The notes beneath the pieces are model-generated. The model did no database searches and was not told the DNA's origin. It saw only the letters and a list, made by a program, of their open reading frames with translations. A stretch of 64,000 bases of DNA, taken from Forficula auricularia. Lineage: Eukaryota > Arthropoda > Insecta > Dermaptera > Forficulidae. The DNA is taken from the NCBI GenBank assembly GCA_024734495.1, contig JALMQS010000153.1, forward strand, positions 10,680,299 through 10,744,298. The letters run 5' to 3'. Each line of letters opens with the position of its first letter. The first letter of the stretch is position 1. Below are positions 1 to 10,524 of this stretch, piece by piece. The translations under genes were made by a program, and so were the position numbers.

Positions 1-800
1 AATAAATATAATATTTGTCATGATGCACACTTCTTCATAACAAATGTCTTTTCTGAGGTTAAAACATTTAGGAAAAAATTATAATAAAATTTATTATTAT
101 TCTATGACAAAGAAGAAGTAAAATTCTTCTCAAGCTTTTTTTCTCTAGCATCTTTTTACATGTCAATTAAGGATAACAATTCAAAGTTGTTACGTTTTTC
201 TAATACCTACCATCAAGAACTAACTTTATTAACTAATATTACTAATACCATAATAACCATGTAAGCTTAATGAACTAAGATATAATCCTCTTAGTGCTTA
301 GTTGATAAATATACCATTTTAATTAAACTTCTTTAGGGAGAAGATATTTTAATTACTTTTGAATTACACATAATGGAATTGCGAGATTTTTTAGTTATTT
401 TGAAATAATAATAATAAAATTATTGATTTAATAAACACTCGGAATTTTTTTTAAATTTTATTTTTATTAAAAATATGTGCAAGATAAATTCTTGAGATGA
501 AATTAACATTTTGTTTTTAGATCAATTTAGATATTGATAGTAAAAACACATATTACATTTGATCAGAAATTAAAACAAAGAGAAATCAATAAGGTTTTCC
601 TCTATTTGATGCAAATAAACCTCATGATTTCTCCTTATGATTTAACACCTCTGCTACTCATGGCAAAACAAAATCATTCCAAGCAAATGAAAATCGTGTT
701 TCGTTCAGATATACACTTTCAAGAAACTAAGATCGGAATAAACGATAAATCCCAAAGCACATATAATTGAAAAATTGGCCAATCTCTGAAATTAATGAAA
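1..800. other. AT-rich DNA without a recognised gene
   Basis: I see no coding exon, RNA gene or bounded repeat here. The reading frame near 534-770 has no recognisable protein features and no splice context, and I treat it as chance. Confidence 0.5.
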
Positions 801-803
801 TCA

Positions 804-1286
804 TAAAAGGAATCGGAAGGAATTGGATAAATTAAAACACAGAGTTGTTATTAAGTGGGCCCGACGTTTCGTCAATTTATTTTGACTTGCTCAGTGGCTC
901 ATTTTATTACTCTTTGTCAAAAACAGTTTTTCTATAAGACAAAACATCATATTATATTCATCGATCTTTCTATAGCATATTCTTGGCTCACAATAATCTT
1001 GAAAACGACTTTTTTCTCTAACAATTAAGGTATATTTGTATAAAAACGACAACATTTTTTAATTGTTAAAGAGAAAAGTCGTTTCCAAGATTATTATTGT
1101 GAGCCAATAATATGCTAAAGAAAGATTGATGAATATAATATGATGTTTTGTCTTATAGAAAAATTGTTTTTGACAAAGAGTGATAAAATGAGCTACTGAG
1201 GAAGTCAAGATAAATTGACGAAACGTCTGGCCCACTTAATAAAAACTCTGTGTTTTAATTTATCGAATTCCTTGCGATTTCTTTTA
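804..1286. repeat. Long inverted repeat (about 480 bp hairpin)
   Basis: Two arms of roughly 225-230 bp, joined near 1029-1058, are reverse complements with scattered mismatches. For example, CACAATAATCTTGAAAACGA on the left matches the complement of the segment near 1080-1100. Both arms carry the hammerhead-like motif: minus-strand copy 865-894 (core changed to CUGAGCA) and plus-strand copy 1196-1225 (perfect core). No coding capacity. The arm divergence suggests an older insertion. The type is probably a non-autonomous retroelement related to the other motif-bearing palindromes, but that is inference. Confidence 0.8.
1196..1225 (+). other. Hammerhead-like core motif
   Basis: The sequence reads CTGAGGA, one extra A, a perfect 5-bp stem GTCAA/TTGAC around a GATAAA loop, then GAAACG. 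This matches the hammerhead order CUGANGA - stem II - GAAA, apart from the extra base before stem II. Stems I and III were not established. Confidence 0.5.
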
Positions 1287-1289
1287 TTT

Positions 1290-1556
1290 TTGTTAAGGGA
1301 GAATGGTGTAGGTTCTTGGTGAAACATTAAATAAAGTAAAGAAAATTTTTGAAAATTTTTTTTAGAAACTTTTTAAAATTTAAAATATAAAATACTACGT
1401 AGGTTTCACATAAATATTTATGAATTAATTAACTAAGTTCTTATTATTTTTTTATAAATATTTATGTGAAACCTACCTAGTATTTTATATTTTAAATTTA
1501 AAAAAGTTTCTAAAACAAATTTCAAAAATTTTCTTTACTTTATTTAATATCTTCAA
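1290..1556. repeat. Family A hairpin element, copy 1
   Basis: The left end reads GGTGTAGGTTCTTGGTGAAA. It is followed by two arms (about 1322-1425 and 1450-1548) that are reverse complements, including GTGAAACCTAC and CTTTACTTTATT. The same end sequence recurs near 5920, 28990, 33165, 43615, 47925, 53110 and 59065, defining a dispersed family without coding capacity. Confidence 0.75.
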
Positions 1557-2048
1557 AACTTGTTAATAGAGTTGGTTTCATCAAAATCGGTAGAGCCGTT
1601 TTCAAAATAGAACTAAGATACAAATATATAAATAAATATATAAATTTGCTATAAGGTCCATATGTTTGATTCTTTGGGGAATCGAAACAGATGAATTTTG
1701 TTCGAATATTCAATAATAAATTTTATTTGGAATATTTAATGTTAACGTTAGATGAACGCGAAATTTAAAACTTTTGAATGTATATAAAATTTGATTATAT
1801 GACCTATTCGGGGCTCCATCGCTTAAATGGAAAAGGCATTTGCGGGCTTAACGCAGAGGATGCCGGATCATACCCGGCTGGGTCGTATCTTTTTCAACTC
1901 TTGGTTCAGTATCAAAACGAATCAGGTCCCAATCAATTGCACCAAAATAGGGCAGTGACCTGATAAAAAGTTTTAACTTTCGCGTTCATCTAAAGTTAAC
2001 AAAATATATAAATATATATACAATTTTTGCTCGTTTAATAAGATTAGA
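1557..2048 (-). mobile_element. Helitron-like 5' fragment, interrupted by a MITE
   Basis: Read on the minus strand from 2048, the sequence starts TCTAATCTTATTAAACGAGC, almost the same as the start of the element at 41220. It continues, after the inserted 1746-1995 MITE, with a segment near 1556-1680 matching the same element (CTACCGATTTTGATGAAA). A TC start next to a host A is typical of Helitrons. The 3' hairpin end is absent, so this is a fragment. Confidence 0.55.
1746..1995. mobile_element. 250-bp MITE flanked by TTAA
   Basis: TTAA at 1742-1745 and 1996-1999 brackets inverted ends of about 35 bp: GTTAGATGAACGCGAAA on the left against TTTAGATGAACGCGAAA on the right strand. The interior is GC-richer than its surroundings and has a 61-codon frame that I consider non-coding. 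TTAA targets are used by piggyBac-type and some other superfamilies; the superfamily is not assigned. It sits inside a Helitron-like fragment, so it is younger. Confidence 0.7.
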
Positions 2049-2139
2049 TAGATAGATAAACAATTGACCCCATCTATAAATTTTGTTTCTTAATTATCTC
2101 CATAACAACGCTCTCAGGATCAACCCTCTTCGGGGTTTA

Positions 2140-2290
2140 TAAATATGAAAATTCTTTGGGCGCTCCTACAAGTGTTCAAGCTCTCTCGGCTGCATTCTGT
2201 TACGATGATCTTAGATTCATATTATATATAGTATAGACTGTAATTTCTGAAATTAGTTTACAATTTATTTTCAAGAAAAATTAATTTTCT
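2140..2290 (+). repeat. Dispersed repeat, intact counterpart of the Jockey target
   Basis: About 130 bp here (AGTGTTCAAGCTCTCTCGGC through TGTAATTTCTG) is repeated at 3650-3732 plus 4547-4610, where it is split by the Jockey-like insertion. It has no coding content. Its value is that it shows the pre-insertion sequence. Confidence 0.75.
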
Positions 2291-3732
2291 ACTTTCTAAA
2301 TTATTTTGTGATTAGATTCAAATTTTTAACTTTAATGTTTGTATACATATGTATGGTAATATGTGCACGCCAAAATATCAAAAACTAATTATCTGATTGA
2401 GCGTGGCTGCTCTGGCTTTCCATGCGCCCTAGAAGTGTTCCGGAAAGCAGAGGAGAGGAGGACTTTCAATTTTCATCGCCTATAGCACGAGCTAACATAA
2501 TTATAACGAGTTTAGAGATAACATTAGAAGATAGAAGCTTAGATTAGAGTTAGGTGAATTATCTAAATGATTATTTAGAACAAAATGCATGTATAAACTT
2601 TAATTAAATTTATCCGTAAGTTTGGAAAGCCCACTCGCAGGACTAACGAAAAGTTTTGAGTTCACCTGAAAATTTTTATTTTTTTATTTATTCGTATTTA
2701 GAAATGTCTAAAACACATGGAAAAATCATTTTCACAGTTTTTTTGTCAATCTGTCTGGATTAGGGATGGCAATGATATATCGATTATTTTTTTATAACGA
2801 TATATTTCCAAAATGTATCGATATACTCCTTGCGATATACATCGAATATCGATATATGTCTTGCAATATATATCGAAAAATATATAGAAATTTTTTTCAT
2901 TTGCAAATACCAAAAGCAATTTTTTAATTGTACAATATTACACGAAATTTTTTTCACAACATCACAACTATTAAAAAATACTTTGACTAGGTACTCTAAA
3001 CTCAAAAAAATAAAAATTTATGTTATGTATTCTAATAGAGAGGCGAAAAAATACCTTAATACTAGAAAAATAGCGACAAAAAATCGCAGCCATCTGGCTG
3101 GAAAAAGACTATCCAAGCTTTTGTTTTTGGATTCATTTTGTGGAAAGTAGTTTTTTTCATGTTTTTTGTGTTTTTTTAAGTTCATTTTTAAATTTAAAAA
3201 AACGTACTCGACATGACTACTGTTTTTGTTATATAACCTTAGGTGAAATTATCTTTGAATATAAAAAAAAATTGTATTTTAAAGATTAAATTATTTTTAC
3301 TATCATAGGATGTTTTTATTTCTCAATGAGTTACAATTACTGGTTAGTTTTGTCTGTATCTTCGACAGGCAAAACTCGTCTACAATTTACCTGGGCTGGA
3401 ATTTTGAATTCACTAGCTTTTTTATATGATGTTTAGAAATGTCTGAAACTTGAAGAAAAATAATTTTCAAGGATGTTTTTTTCTGTATGCCTGTTTCTGA
3501 ATCCGGGTTAAGATACCTAAAATAACGCAACAATGGGAAGTAGGGTAATGCTTATTTTGGGTATTTTTGAATTTTTGTGCATCAAAGGCTCATATGGTTC
3601 GAAATAAATAAATAAAAAAAATTCTGCATGCTTCAAGTCTCTATGAAAATTCTTCGGACATTCCTTTAAGTGTTCAAGCTCTCTCGGCTGCGTATTGTTA
3701 TGATGATCTTAAATTCATATTACATATAATAT

Positions 3733-4546
3733 TTTTTTTTTTATTAACTCTTAGTGAGTTCAGCAATCTTCCTGAAAAGGCAATAAGCGTTTGTTATGAC
3801 TTATTATTACAGTTATAAAACAATTAAGAATTAAAAACAAAAATAATAATTTTAAATTTACTGACATGTAGAGTATCCCTCCAGTGAGGGATCTCTCTTA
3901 CAAAATCTTATTATATAATATTTCATGGATTTCCTCAGTCTTTACCATCTAAGTCCTGAAGTCAAGTCGGATGGCATCAGGCGTTTCAATCTGCGCACTT
4001 CACTACTGGGCATATTTAGTCTGTTGGCTAACACATTAGGATGCACTAACGCTCTTTTGGTGTATTTTTCACTGAAGCGAAGTATGGCCTCCTTGACACT
4101 TTCCAATGATGAATTATTTTGTTGGAGACGTAATAAGGCGCGTCTGCGATGACACGCAACATTTTGTTTTGGAACCTTTGTATGATGCTAATGTTGGAGA
4201 TACTGGCGGTGCCCCACAGCTGAATTCCGTAAGTCCAGACGGCCTTAAGAATAGACTTGTAAAGTAATATCTTGTTATCCAAAGATAATCTTAATTTACG
4301 GCCAATAAGCCAATACATGTTGCTTAGTTTAAGTCCTAATTGCTTCCGTTTGGTCAATATATGTTTTCTCCAAGTAAGGCGGCGGTCTAAGTGAATGCCG
4401 AGGTATTTGGCATCTTCGGCTTGTGGGAGTTCACAGTTGTTGATTTTCACAGGAGGACATGTTTCTCTACGTAGTGTAAATGTGACGTGCGTTGACTTAC
4501 TTTCATTGGCTTTAATACGCCATACTTTTAACCAATGCTGGATTTA
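3733..4546 (-). mobile_element. 5'-truncated Jockey-like non-LTR retrotransposon
   Basis: The element lies on the minus strand. Its poly(A) tail appears as a T run at 3733-3742 and its truncated 5' end is at 4546. The 12-bp direct repeat TACATATAATAT at 3721-3732 and 4547-4558 is the target-site duplication. It interrupts an older repeat also present at 2140-2290. It encodes the last part of a reverse-transcriptase ORF and a short 3' UTR. Variable-length duplication, 5' truncation and an A tail are hallmarks of target-primed reverse transcription. Confidence 0.92.
3942..4545 (-). pseudogene. Jockey-type reverse transcriptase, C-terminal fragment
   Basis: The minus-strand translation shows the end of a Jockey-clade RT/thumb region. 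In order it has WRIKANESKSTHVTFTLRR, then YLGIHLDRRLTWRKHI, then LLYKSILKAVWTYGIQLWG, then RFQNKMLRVI. A frame change near 4045-4050 leads into HPNVLANRLN and RRLKRLMPSDL, with a stop at 3942-3944. The endonuclease and the catalytic YADD part are missing because of 5' truncation. Together with the frameshift, that makes it a dead copy. Family assignment rests on recognised sequence character, not on a search. Confidence 0.88.
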
Positions 4547-4656
4547 TACATATAATATAGATTGTAATTTCTGTAATTAGTTTAGGATTTATTTTGAAGA
4601 AAATCCTCGGAAACGTCGGTTTCAAAAAATTGTAAAAGGAAAACTTTACCTACTCC

Positions 4657-4815
4657 CGAGGGGTGAACCGCGACCTAATATAGGCTACACCTACTTCCAC
4701 TTTCATTTCCAAGTAGAAGACAATAGATTAATGGGCATTATCTAATGATTTCCAAAATAATTCCACATAATTCCAAAGAGGTCTACACCAAATTTCAATC
4801 GCGGTTCACCCCTCG
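4657..4815. mobile_element. Family G MITE, copy 1 (159 bp)
   Basis: Inverted ends CGAGGGGTGAACCGCGA bound the element, and the 8-bp repeat CCTACTCC flanks it at 4649-4656 and 4816-4823. An 8-bp duplication suggests a hAT-type mobiliser. The interior contains two or three imperfect TTCCAAA-type words. A second copy at 62721-62966 has the same ends. Confidence 0.88.
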
Positions 4816-5025
4816 CCTACTCCTTTATTGAAAATAATTCTTTTATTTATTTCTACCCTGTCTTCCATCCAATCTTTTACTATAAATCTACCACTCTGTC
4901 TCCAAAGAAAAACTTCTAATGTATTATTTTAAATCCCAATTATGTTGCAACTTTATGCACAGCAAGGTTATAATCGACTTTTTTACGTGAATTTAAAATT
5001 AAAAATAAAATTAACATATCGCTTT

Positions 5026-5066
5026 TAACTAGAGCAAAAAATTATCGAGCAATGCTCGGTCCGCTA
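5026..5066 (+). mobile_element. Helitron-like 3' end
   Basis: The hairpin CGAGCAATGCTCG is followed by a short spacer and CTAAG, then T. That is the layout of a Helitron 3' terminus. The element at 41220-42006 has the related hairpin CGAGCATCGCTCG. No matching 5' end was identified nearby. Confidence 0.45.
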
Positions 5067-5904
5067 AGTATTAAATATTATTATTTGAATCTTCTTTCAC
5101 TTTATTCGATCATTTGATATTTTTTTTTTTTTATAATCCATTGTTAATGACCCCGTAACTTTTTCCATCTTATATAAATTGGAATCTGAATTTTATATAA
5201 TCTAAAGATTTGAATAAAAAATTGTATTATAATAAAACGATACCAGGGAATAATAATAAGATTTTCCAATTGATTCATCTTTCCAGCATTCTAATTCTTT
5301 TCAATGCGTATAATTTGTCCAGCTCAGTTGAATATTTTATTCCCATTTGATATAATGGCCATTTCGTTGTTTCTAATTTCAATAGATTTTTCCACCCACT
5401 CTCTGACAGATAGAGGAGTCCGAAAAAGGGGGGAGCGAAGTGAGTGTTGTATGGTGGGATATATTTCGTACCAAACGAAACCAGGTGGAACGGATTAATG
5501 TTAAAATGTAAAAGACAAGTTAGACACATTTTAACATTTGAAAGACATTGTGAATAAAAAGTGTCGATGGCAGGAAAAAAAAAATGGGAACGAGAGAAAA
5601 GAGAATTGCCTATGGTATTCTATAGTGGGAAAACTTTTTTATTTTTCATGAATTAAAAGTAAAAGAAATCAAAAAAAAATCTAAGGAAATCACAAGAGGG
5701 TGTCATCTATTAGATCCGCGATGGAATGGATTATTTGTAATTTATGTCATAGTACAAGATGTCCCCTATCGAGTTTTCTGATGAAATTAATATTTTTATA
5801 ATATAATGTATTAATAAACAAAACTTGATAGGGTCGACATCCAATTTCCCTTCATAGCTATTTTTGATAAAAAATAAAATAAATAAAATTAATTAATTCG
5901 CAAT

Positions 5905-6117
5905 TTTTAAGGATTTAGGTGTCGGTTCTAGGTGAAACATTATAAATAACTTATGAGGAGAATTTTCTAGGTTAAGTTTCACAAAAAGGAAATATATTAA
6001 AACAAATGTATGTTTTTTTGAGTTTGATTAGCTCGATATATATTTCGGGTTACTAGCCCATCTTCAGCAGTTCAAATAAAAAAAAAAAAAAAAAAAAAAA
6101 AAAATTCTCCTCATAAG
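5905..6117. mobile_element. Family A element with a 16-bp target duplication
   Basis: TTAATTAATTCGCAAT occurs at 5889-5904 and 6118-6133 and directly brackets 213 bp. That interval starts with the family A end (GTTCTAGGTGAAACATTA) and closes with AATTCTCCTCATAAG, the inverse of an internal segment near 5947. It carries a minus-strand hammerhead-like motif (6043-6067) and a long A run (about 6079-6103). A long duplication and an A run point to retroposition rather than cut-and-paste. Confidence 0.82.
6043..6067 (-). other. Hammerhead-like core motif
   Basis: The minus strand reads CTGAAGA, one extra T, stem GGG/CCC around CTAGTAA, then GAAATATA. The core is intact apart from the extra base before stem II. 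Confidence 0.5.
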
Positions 6118-7784
6118 TTAATTAATTCGCAATAAAATTATCTACATTTTCATATACATATAACAATAAAGAAAAATATAACCACAAAATACTAATTCGA
6201 AGCTACTTGTTGATACCCTGTCTACCTGGACTTATGCAGGGAAAAAGATGGTAACTCAACTTTGGCATTTTATATACATATTTTACTCTCGATTGATAAT
6301 ATATTTATCAGGATACTCGATAACTAATAAAATTAACAATTTTAATTTTTTTATTAACAATAGCTATGCAAGGAAATTGGATGTCGACCCTATCAAGTTT
6401 TGTTTATTAATACATTATATTATCAAAATATTAATTTCTTTAGGAAACTCGATAGGTGAAGGTCGACCTAAGTCGGGATCTTAGACTACCAGAAGGGTTG
6501 TTTTTACCCACTGGCAAATCGAATCCGAGTGCCAATAACAGCAATCCGTGCCATTTGGCTACCCTATGTGGTGCGAACCCCTCATATAATATCTAAACAC
6601 TCTAAATATTTTACTCAAAGATTTAATTCTTCATTTGTAAAATTTCGCAGTCAGTGATTTTAAATTTAAACACATAGTCATCCCATATAATTTAAACAAA
6701 GGTTGTTGAGTGTTTCCAATTTTAAATTTCTGGAATAGATTTAAATTTTCTTAAAAAATTCTATCTGATCTAATAGATGAGACCCTCTTTGATTTTGTTA
6801 GAACGATGATGAGATTTGTTTAAATCTATTTCTATCGGCAACTTAAAAATTATATAGCATTTTGATTTCGTAAGATGAATTCAATGGAGAAGTGATTAAG
6901 GACACTGCCAAAACCAGGAAGGTGCGACAGGTGCACCAGCACAGCGCCCATCCGATAGATTCGGCCAAAGCCAATTTGGCCTGTAAATCGAGGGTTCTGT
7001 ACCTTTTATAACTTACAAAATATTTGAGATAACAAAATTTTTTCATTTCTCGCTGATAAGGAGAAAATGAGAAAATATTTTCAAATTTTAATTTTAGCCA
7101 TTTTTAAACTTAATTCTACACACAATAGCTCACAACACAACATGGTAAAAATTTCGAAAATAATCATTAGAAATTTAATTCTTTATTTGCTGGAAAAATT
7201 TCCTGGTTTGTGCATATCTATTATATTAAAAAACAATATTTTTATTAATAAATAAGGGAGATATAAGACAAGCTCTTAAATCCAAATCTAGTACATAAAT
7301 CATAAATTGAGTTGAACATTATTTACCCAATGTGTCTCTCTTGCTTAAAGCCTACAGTCAAATCCCTTTTGTTATTTATGTTTTAAAGAATTTAAAGATT
7401 AACTTATAATAAATTTATTTCAATTAAATCACATGAGATTTTCTAAGCATATTGTAGTAGAGTTGTTTCATTAATGTTTATATTATTTATTCTCTGGATA
7501 AATAAATTAATAAATTTAATGTAAGTTCTGTGTTATACCTACTGTCGAATTGTCTCTTTTCTCTATAAATCCTTTGGTGATTTAGACTGGATTTTGTGTT
7601 CTTGGATCTGAGATCATAATATATCATCGTTTTAAACAGAATATTTTGAATATTGTTTCATTAATGAAATATTTATTCCCTTTAATATTTGTCTCTATTT
7701 GAATTGATAACTTTTTCGATTAAAGTTTGCAAATAAAGACAATTTTAAATCACTTTGTACTTTATTTCCATTACTTAGAACAAA

Positions 7785-8460
7785 TAGAAATGGAAGTATA
7801 ATATCTATAGCTTAGTATGGTATCCTTGTTTTTTACTTTACCTACAGGATTAAGTATTGTAATCGTGCATGAAAAAAGTGGTTTTTTTCCTTCTTTCGAT
7901 TAAAAAAATTGAGAGAAACCATGGCATTACACTCTACAAAAAAGCTCTAATAAGTTAACATCGAAAAAATTATATTATTCGAGATAATAATTGTTTTGTC
8001 AAAATGTCTGTTAGTTAGTCTGTCTGGTTGTCTGTCTGTTAGTTAGTTAGTCTGTGCGTTACCAAATTTGTGTGGAGGAGCTAGCTCAAAAACTAGTTTG
8101 AATATCGAAACCAAATTTCACTCGTAGTTTTGGGATTAAGAGCTGATTAGATTTTGGTGCATATCGACCCAAAATTAAGGGGTTGAGGGGGGTTAAAAAT
8201 TAAAAATCTATTCCATTTGAGTAAACTCAACAAAATTTTGTATACATAGTCGTCAGTCAGTGAATGGGATCCCAGAAGTCTAAAAATTCAAAAATTAATC
8301 GCTCAAAATGAGGGGGGGGGGGTGTATCATCAAAAAATGAAAATCTTGTCCATTTACCCCAGAAGAATAAAAATGCAAAAATTTTAGGGGCCAGGTTGTA
8401 TGGTAAAGTCAAGTGGATGGCCACATTAGAACACGTCAGCTTATTTTGAAAAAATTCGAA
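7785..8460 (+). repeat. Family E element, copy 1
   Basis: It shares, in the same order, AGTATTGTAATCGTGCATGA, the GTCTGTTAGTTAGT tract and CATATCGACCC-type words with 18030-18735. It ends with GTATGGTAAAGTCAAGTGG. ACTTTAC near the left end and GTATGGTAAAGT near the right end suggest inverted termini. No transposase was seen, so the superfamily is unknown. Confidence 0.65.
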
Positions 8461-9280
8461 GTAAAATTTTTTGCAGATCTTTACGTTGAGTCGAAATAAG
8501 TGTTTTTTAGAAAATCTAGTTGTGTGGGTGTGTGTTTAAAAATTTTCAGGCTAGACCGCTGAATCGATAATTATGAATTTACTTACATTGACTAAAAAGT
8601 GACGAAGTCTATTTTTATTTAGTGGATTGCCATTTCATCTTATTTAGTTGAGTAGGGCTAGTTGAGCATAGGAGTAAGGTGAACAATCAAAATAGAGTCG
8701 AATCCAATGGTCTTCAAGAAAAATTCGAATTATCAAAATGTTAAGTTTCAATTATCAAGGGGGACATAAATTTTATAAATAGCCCCAAGTAAAAAAGTAA
8801 AAATAATGAAAAGAACAAAAAAAGTCGATCTGTGTCGTAGGACACCGGATAGGAACGAAGTTCCTTATTATAAAAATATTAATTTTAAGTTCTATTCTAG
8901 GTATAAAGAAAAATAATTATTCGGGTATACATTTTTTATTATGATTTTTTTATCGATAAAAAGCAAAGAAACTACTTTATAAAATTATCTTAACACCTTT
9001 ATTTTATTTACAATGATTTATAAAAATATATAATATATAATAATAATAATATACAAAAAGAAACAGGTATTTATATGAATAATAATAATTAAGCCTAATT
9101 ATGTTCTATCATAGAAACTATAGCTTTATGGTAACTAAAATAAGATATATATATTTGTGATTCGATTTTTGCCAAATATCTCGAGAAAACAGCATCGATA
9201 GTAGTAAGTACTAAAATTAATTACAGTTATTAATGGTAATAATAAATTTATTAAAAATGTATATAATTTTCATACCATAC

Positions 9281-9374
9281 CTTGGATCTTTTGTATTTTT
9301 TTCTTTTATTCTTTGTCGATACTCTTGTTGATATTGCCTACTTGTTTTTTTTTTTTTTATATTTTTCTCCGATA
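9281..9374 (-). CDS. Candidate K/R-rich exon, downstream of 9500-9568
   Basis: This 94-nt interval lies on the minus strand between a good acceptor (AATTTCAG) and a donor (AAG/GTATGG). The open frame gives SEKNI, a Lys run, then RQYQQEYRQRIKEKNTKDP. The frame is set by the exon at 9500-9568: its single overhanging G completes a Val codon with the first two bases here. That reading keeps the frame open through a 14-A homopolymer. The two exons carry the same Y-Q-x-x-Y-R-x-R-x-K pattern. I do not recognise the protein. Low-complexity chance remains possible; transcript data would settle it. Confidence 0.4.
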
Positions 9375-9499
9375 CTGAAATTGATTATAAAATCATTAAT
9401 TTCTCGTCTGATGTCTACTAACTTTACAGTCGTATTTAAAATTACACTGCAAAATATTATAATATATATAATATACGGTATATAAATTATATACCGTAC

Positions 9500-9568
9500 C
9501 TTGTTTTTTTTTTTTTTCACGCTCCCGATACCTTTTTTGGTACTCGGCTTTTTTTTCGTATTTCTTTC
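9500..9568 (-). CDS. Candidate K/R-rich exon with a YQKRYRER motif
   Basis: This is a 69-nt interval on the minus strand after a pyrimidine-rich acceptor (TTTTCTTTGAAG) and before GTACGG. It encodes KKYEKKAEYQKRYREREKKK plus a final Gln, with one base carried over to the next exon. The basic pattern repeats in the neighbouring exon 125 bp downstream (9281-9374), so the pair could be a tandem exon duplication. The upstream exon needed to supply one overhanging base was not found. Function unknown; such basic repeats would suit a nucleic-acid-binding or linker region, which is inference only. Confidence 0.4.
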
Positions 9569-10132
9569 CTTCAAAGAAAATAAAATAAAAAAATGTTAAA
9601 ATTAAATCCATGAGTGCTAATCGAGGGAGGGGATGGAGAGGTGGGTACTGAACAAACTTGTTTGGAAATATTTTTGAATTTGAGAAAAAACAGTATATGA
9701 ATTTATACAATGTTTTACTCAGTATATTATATAAATATCTAACTAATAGATACTCTAATAATAAATAAATAAATAATCTTAGATATTTTAATAATAATTC
9801 ATCAAATCCTCGTTGGAAATCAAATTCCAAGGAATTTTTTCTTCTTCTTTAATTTTTATTTCCTTAAATAGAATAAATAAATAATAAAATTCAATTAATT
9901 AAATAAATAAATAAATTATAGGAATTAGTTATGAAATCAATTAGGGATTCACGGGGATTTTACACATACACCCACGATTAATATATAACGCTTACCTTTA
10001 GTAGATTTTTTTTTAATTGATTATTTTCTTCTATTAGCTGGAAATATAATAAATAAATTAGTAGAATTATTGCAATATTCTTTTATTTATTTTCATTTCA
10101 TTTTCATTTATTTATTAATTAAGTAAGCACAC

Positions 10133-10195
10133 CTTTGTTATTTGTTGCTGAATAACGAAATGTTCTGAATGTTCTGTCTCTGAATTCGATGCCAT
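10133..10195 (-). CDS. Candidate first coding exon (21 codons)
   Basis: On the minus strand an ATG in good context (AAAATGG, 10193-10195) opens 21 codons with a Ser/Glu-rich start (MASNSETEHSEHF). The frame runs to the donor-like AAAG/GTGTGC, giving phase 0. It lies just downstream of a GC-rich stretch with a GC box (see 10290-10420). A possible phase-0 continuation at about 9862-9788 (acceptor ATTTAAG, reading KEEEKIPWNLISNEDL before a stop) exists, but neither link is proven. A connection to the basic exons at 9281-9568 needs another exon to correct phase. Confidence 0.33.
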
Positions 10196-10289
10196 TTTAT
10201 TGAATTCTATTATTCTGTCTATTAAATTAATAAAATTTTTAAAGAGGATTATTTCGATAAATAGAAGCAGAGAGGTAGAGGAGGGTAAT

Positions 10290-10420
10290 GAAATAATACC
10301 TGTTGAATCGAAAGATTCAACATCGAACAGCATCGATTCCCGACCAGAGCGCAAGCCAGAGGCCCCGCCCCCAGAGTGGCTGAGTGGATGCGCGCGCATG
10401 AGCATTGGCTCGCTTGTTTT
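10290..10420 (-). promoter_or_regulatory. GC-rich promoter-like patch
   Basis: Within otherwise AT-rich DNA, the minus strand carries GAGCCAATG (CCAAT-like), GCGCGCGC and GGGGGCGGGGCC (GC box) about 150-220 bp upstream of the candidate ATG at 10195. The cluster and spacing suit a promoter or first non-coding exon. This is sequence resemblance only. Confidence 0.3.
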
Positions 10421-10524
10421 TATTTAACGTTACGGACACTTTTCACAGACTAGGGTACCACCCCGAGGCGTCCCATAAGTTCACTTCGTTCCAAAATTAC
10501 ATATGTATTAACATTGCAATAGAT

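Larger units (their letters stand above)
5693..6805. repeat. Family D palindromic element, copy 1, with a nested insertion
   Basis: The segment 5763-5855 is the reverse complement of 6372-6463 (both contain GATAGGGTCGACATCC). The outer parts carry the family D words GGTGTCATCTATTAGATCC and, on the right, the tRNA-like head (minus strand, about 6500-6600) in degraded form. The gap between the arms holds the family A insertion 5905-6117. There is no coding potential. Confidence 0.6.

Noticed and set aside
2830..3150. A 106-codon plus-strand frame overlapping a minus-strand one, and GATATATCG-rich sequence at 2770-2890
   Set aside because: Low-complexity AT sequence with no domain. The possible MITE start (AGGGATGGCAATGATATATC) has no identifiable second end.
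9396..9830. A 144-codon minus-strand frame read as one protein
   Set aside because: Much of it is AT-rich intron-like sequence. Only the exon-like parts bounded by splice sites were kept.
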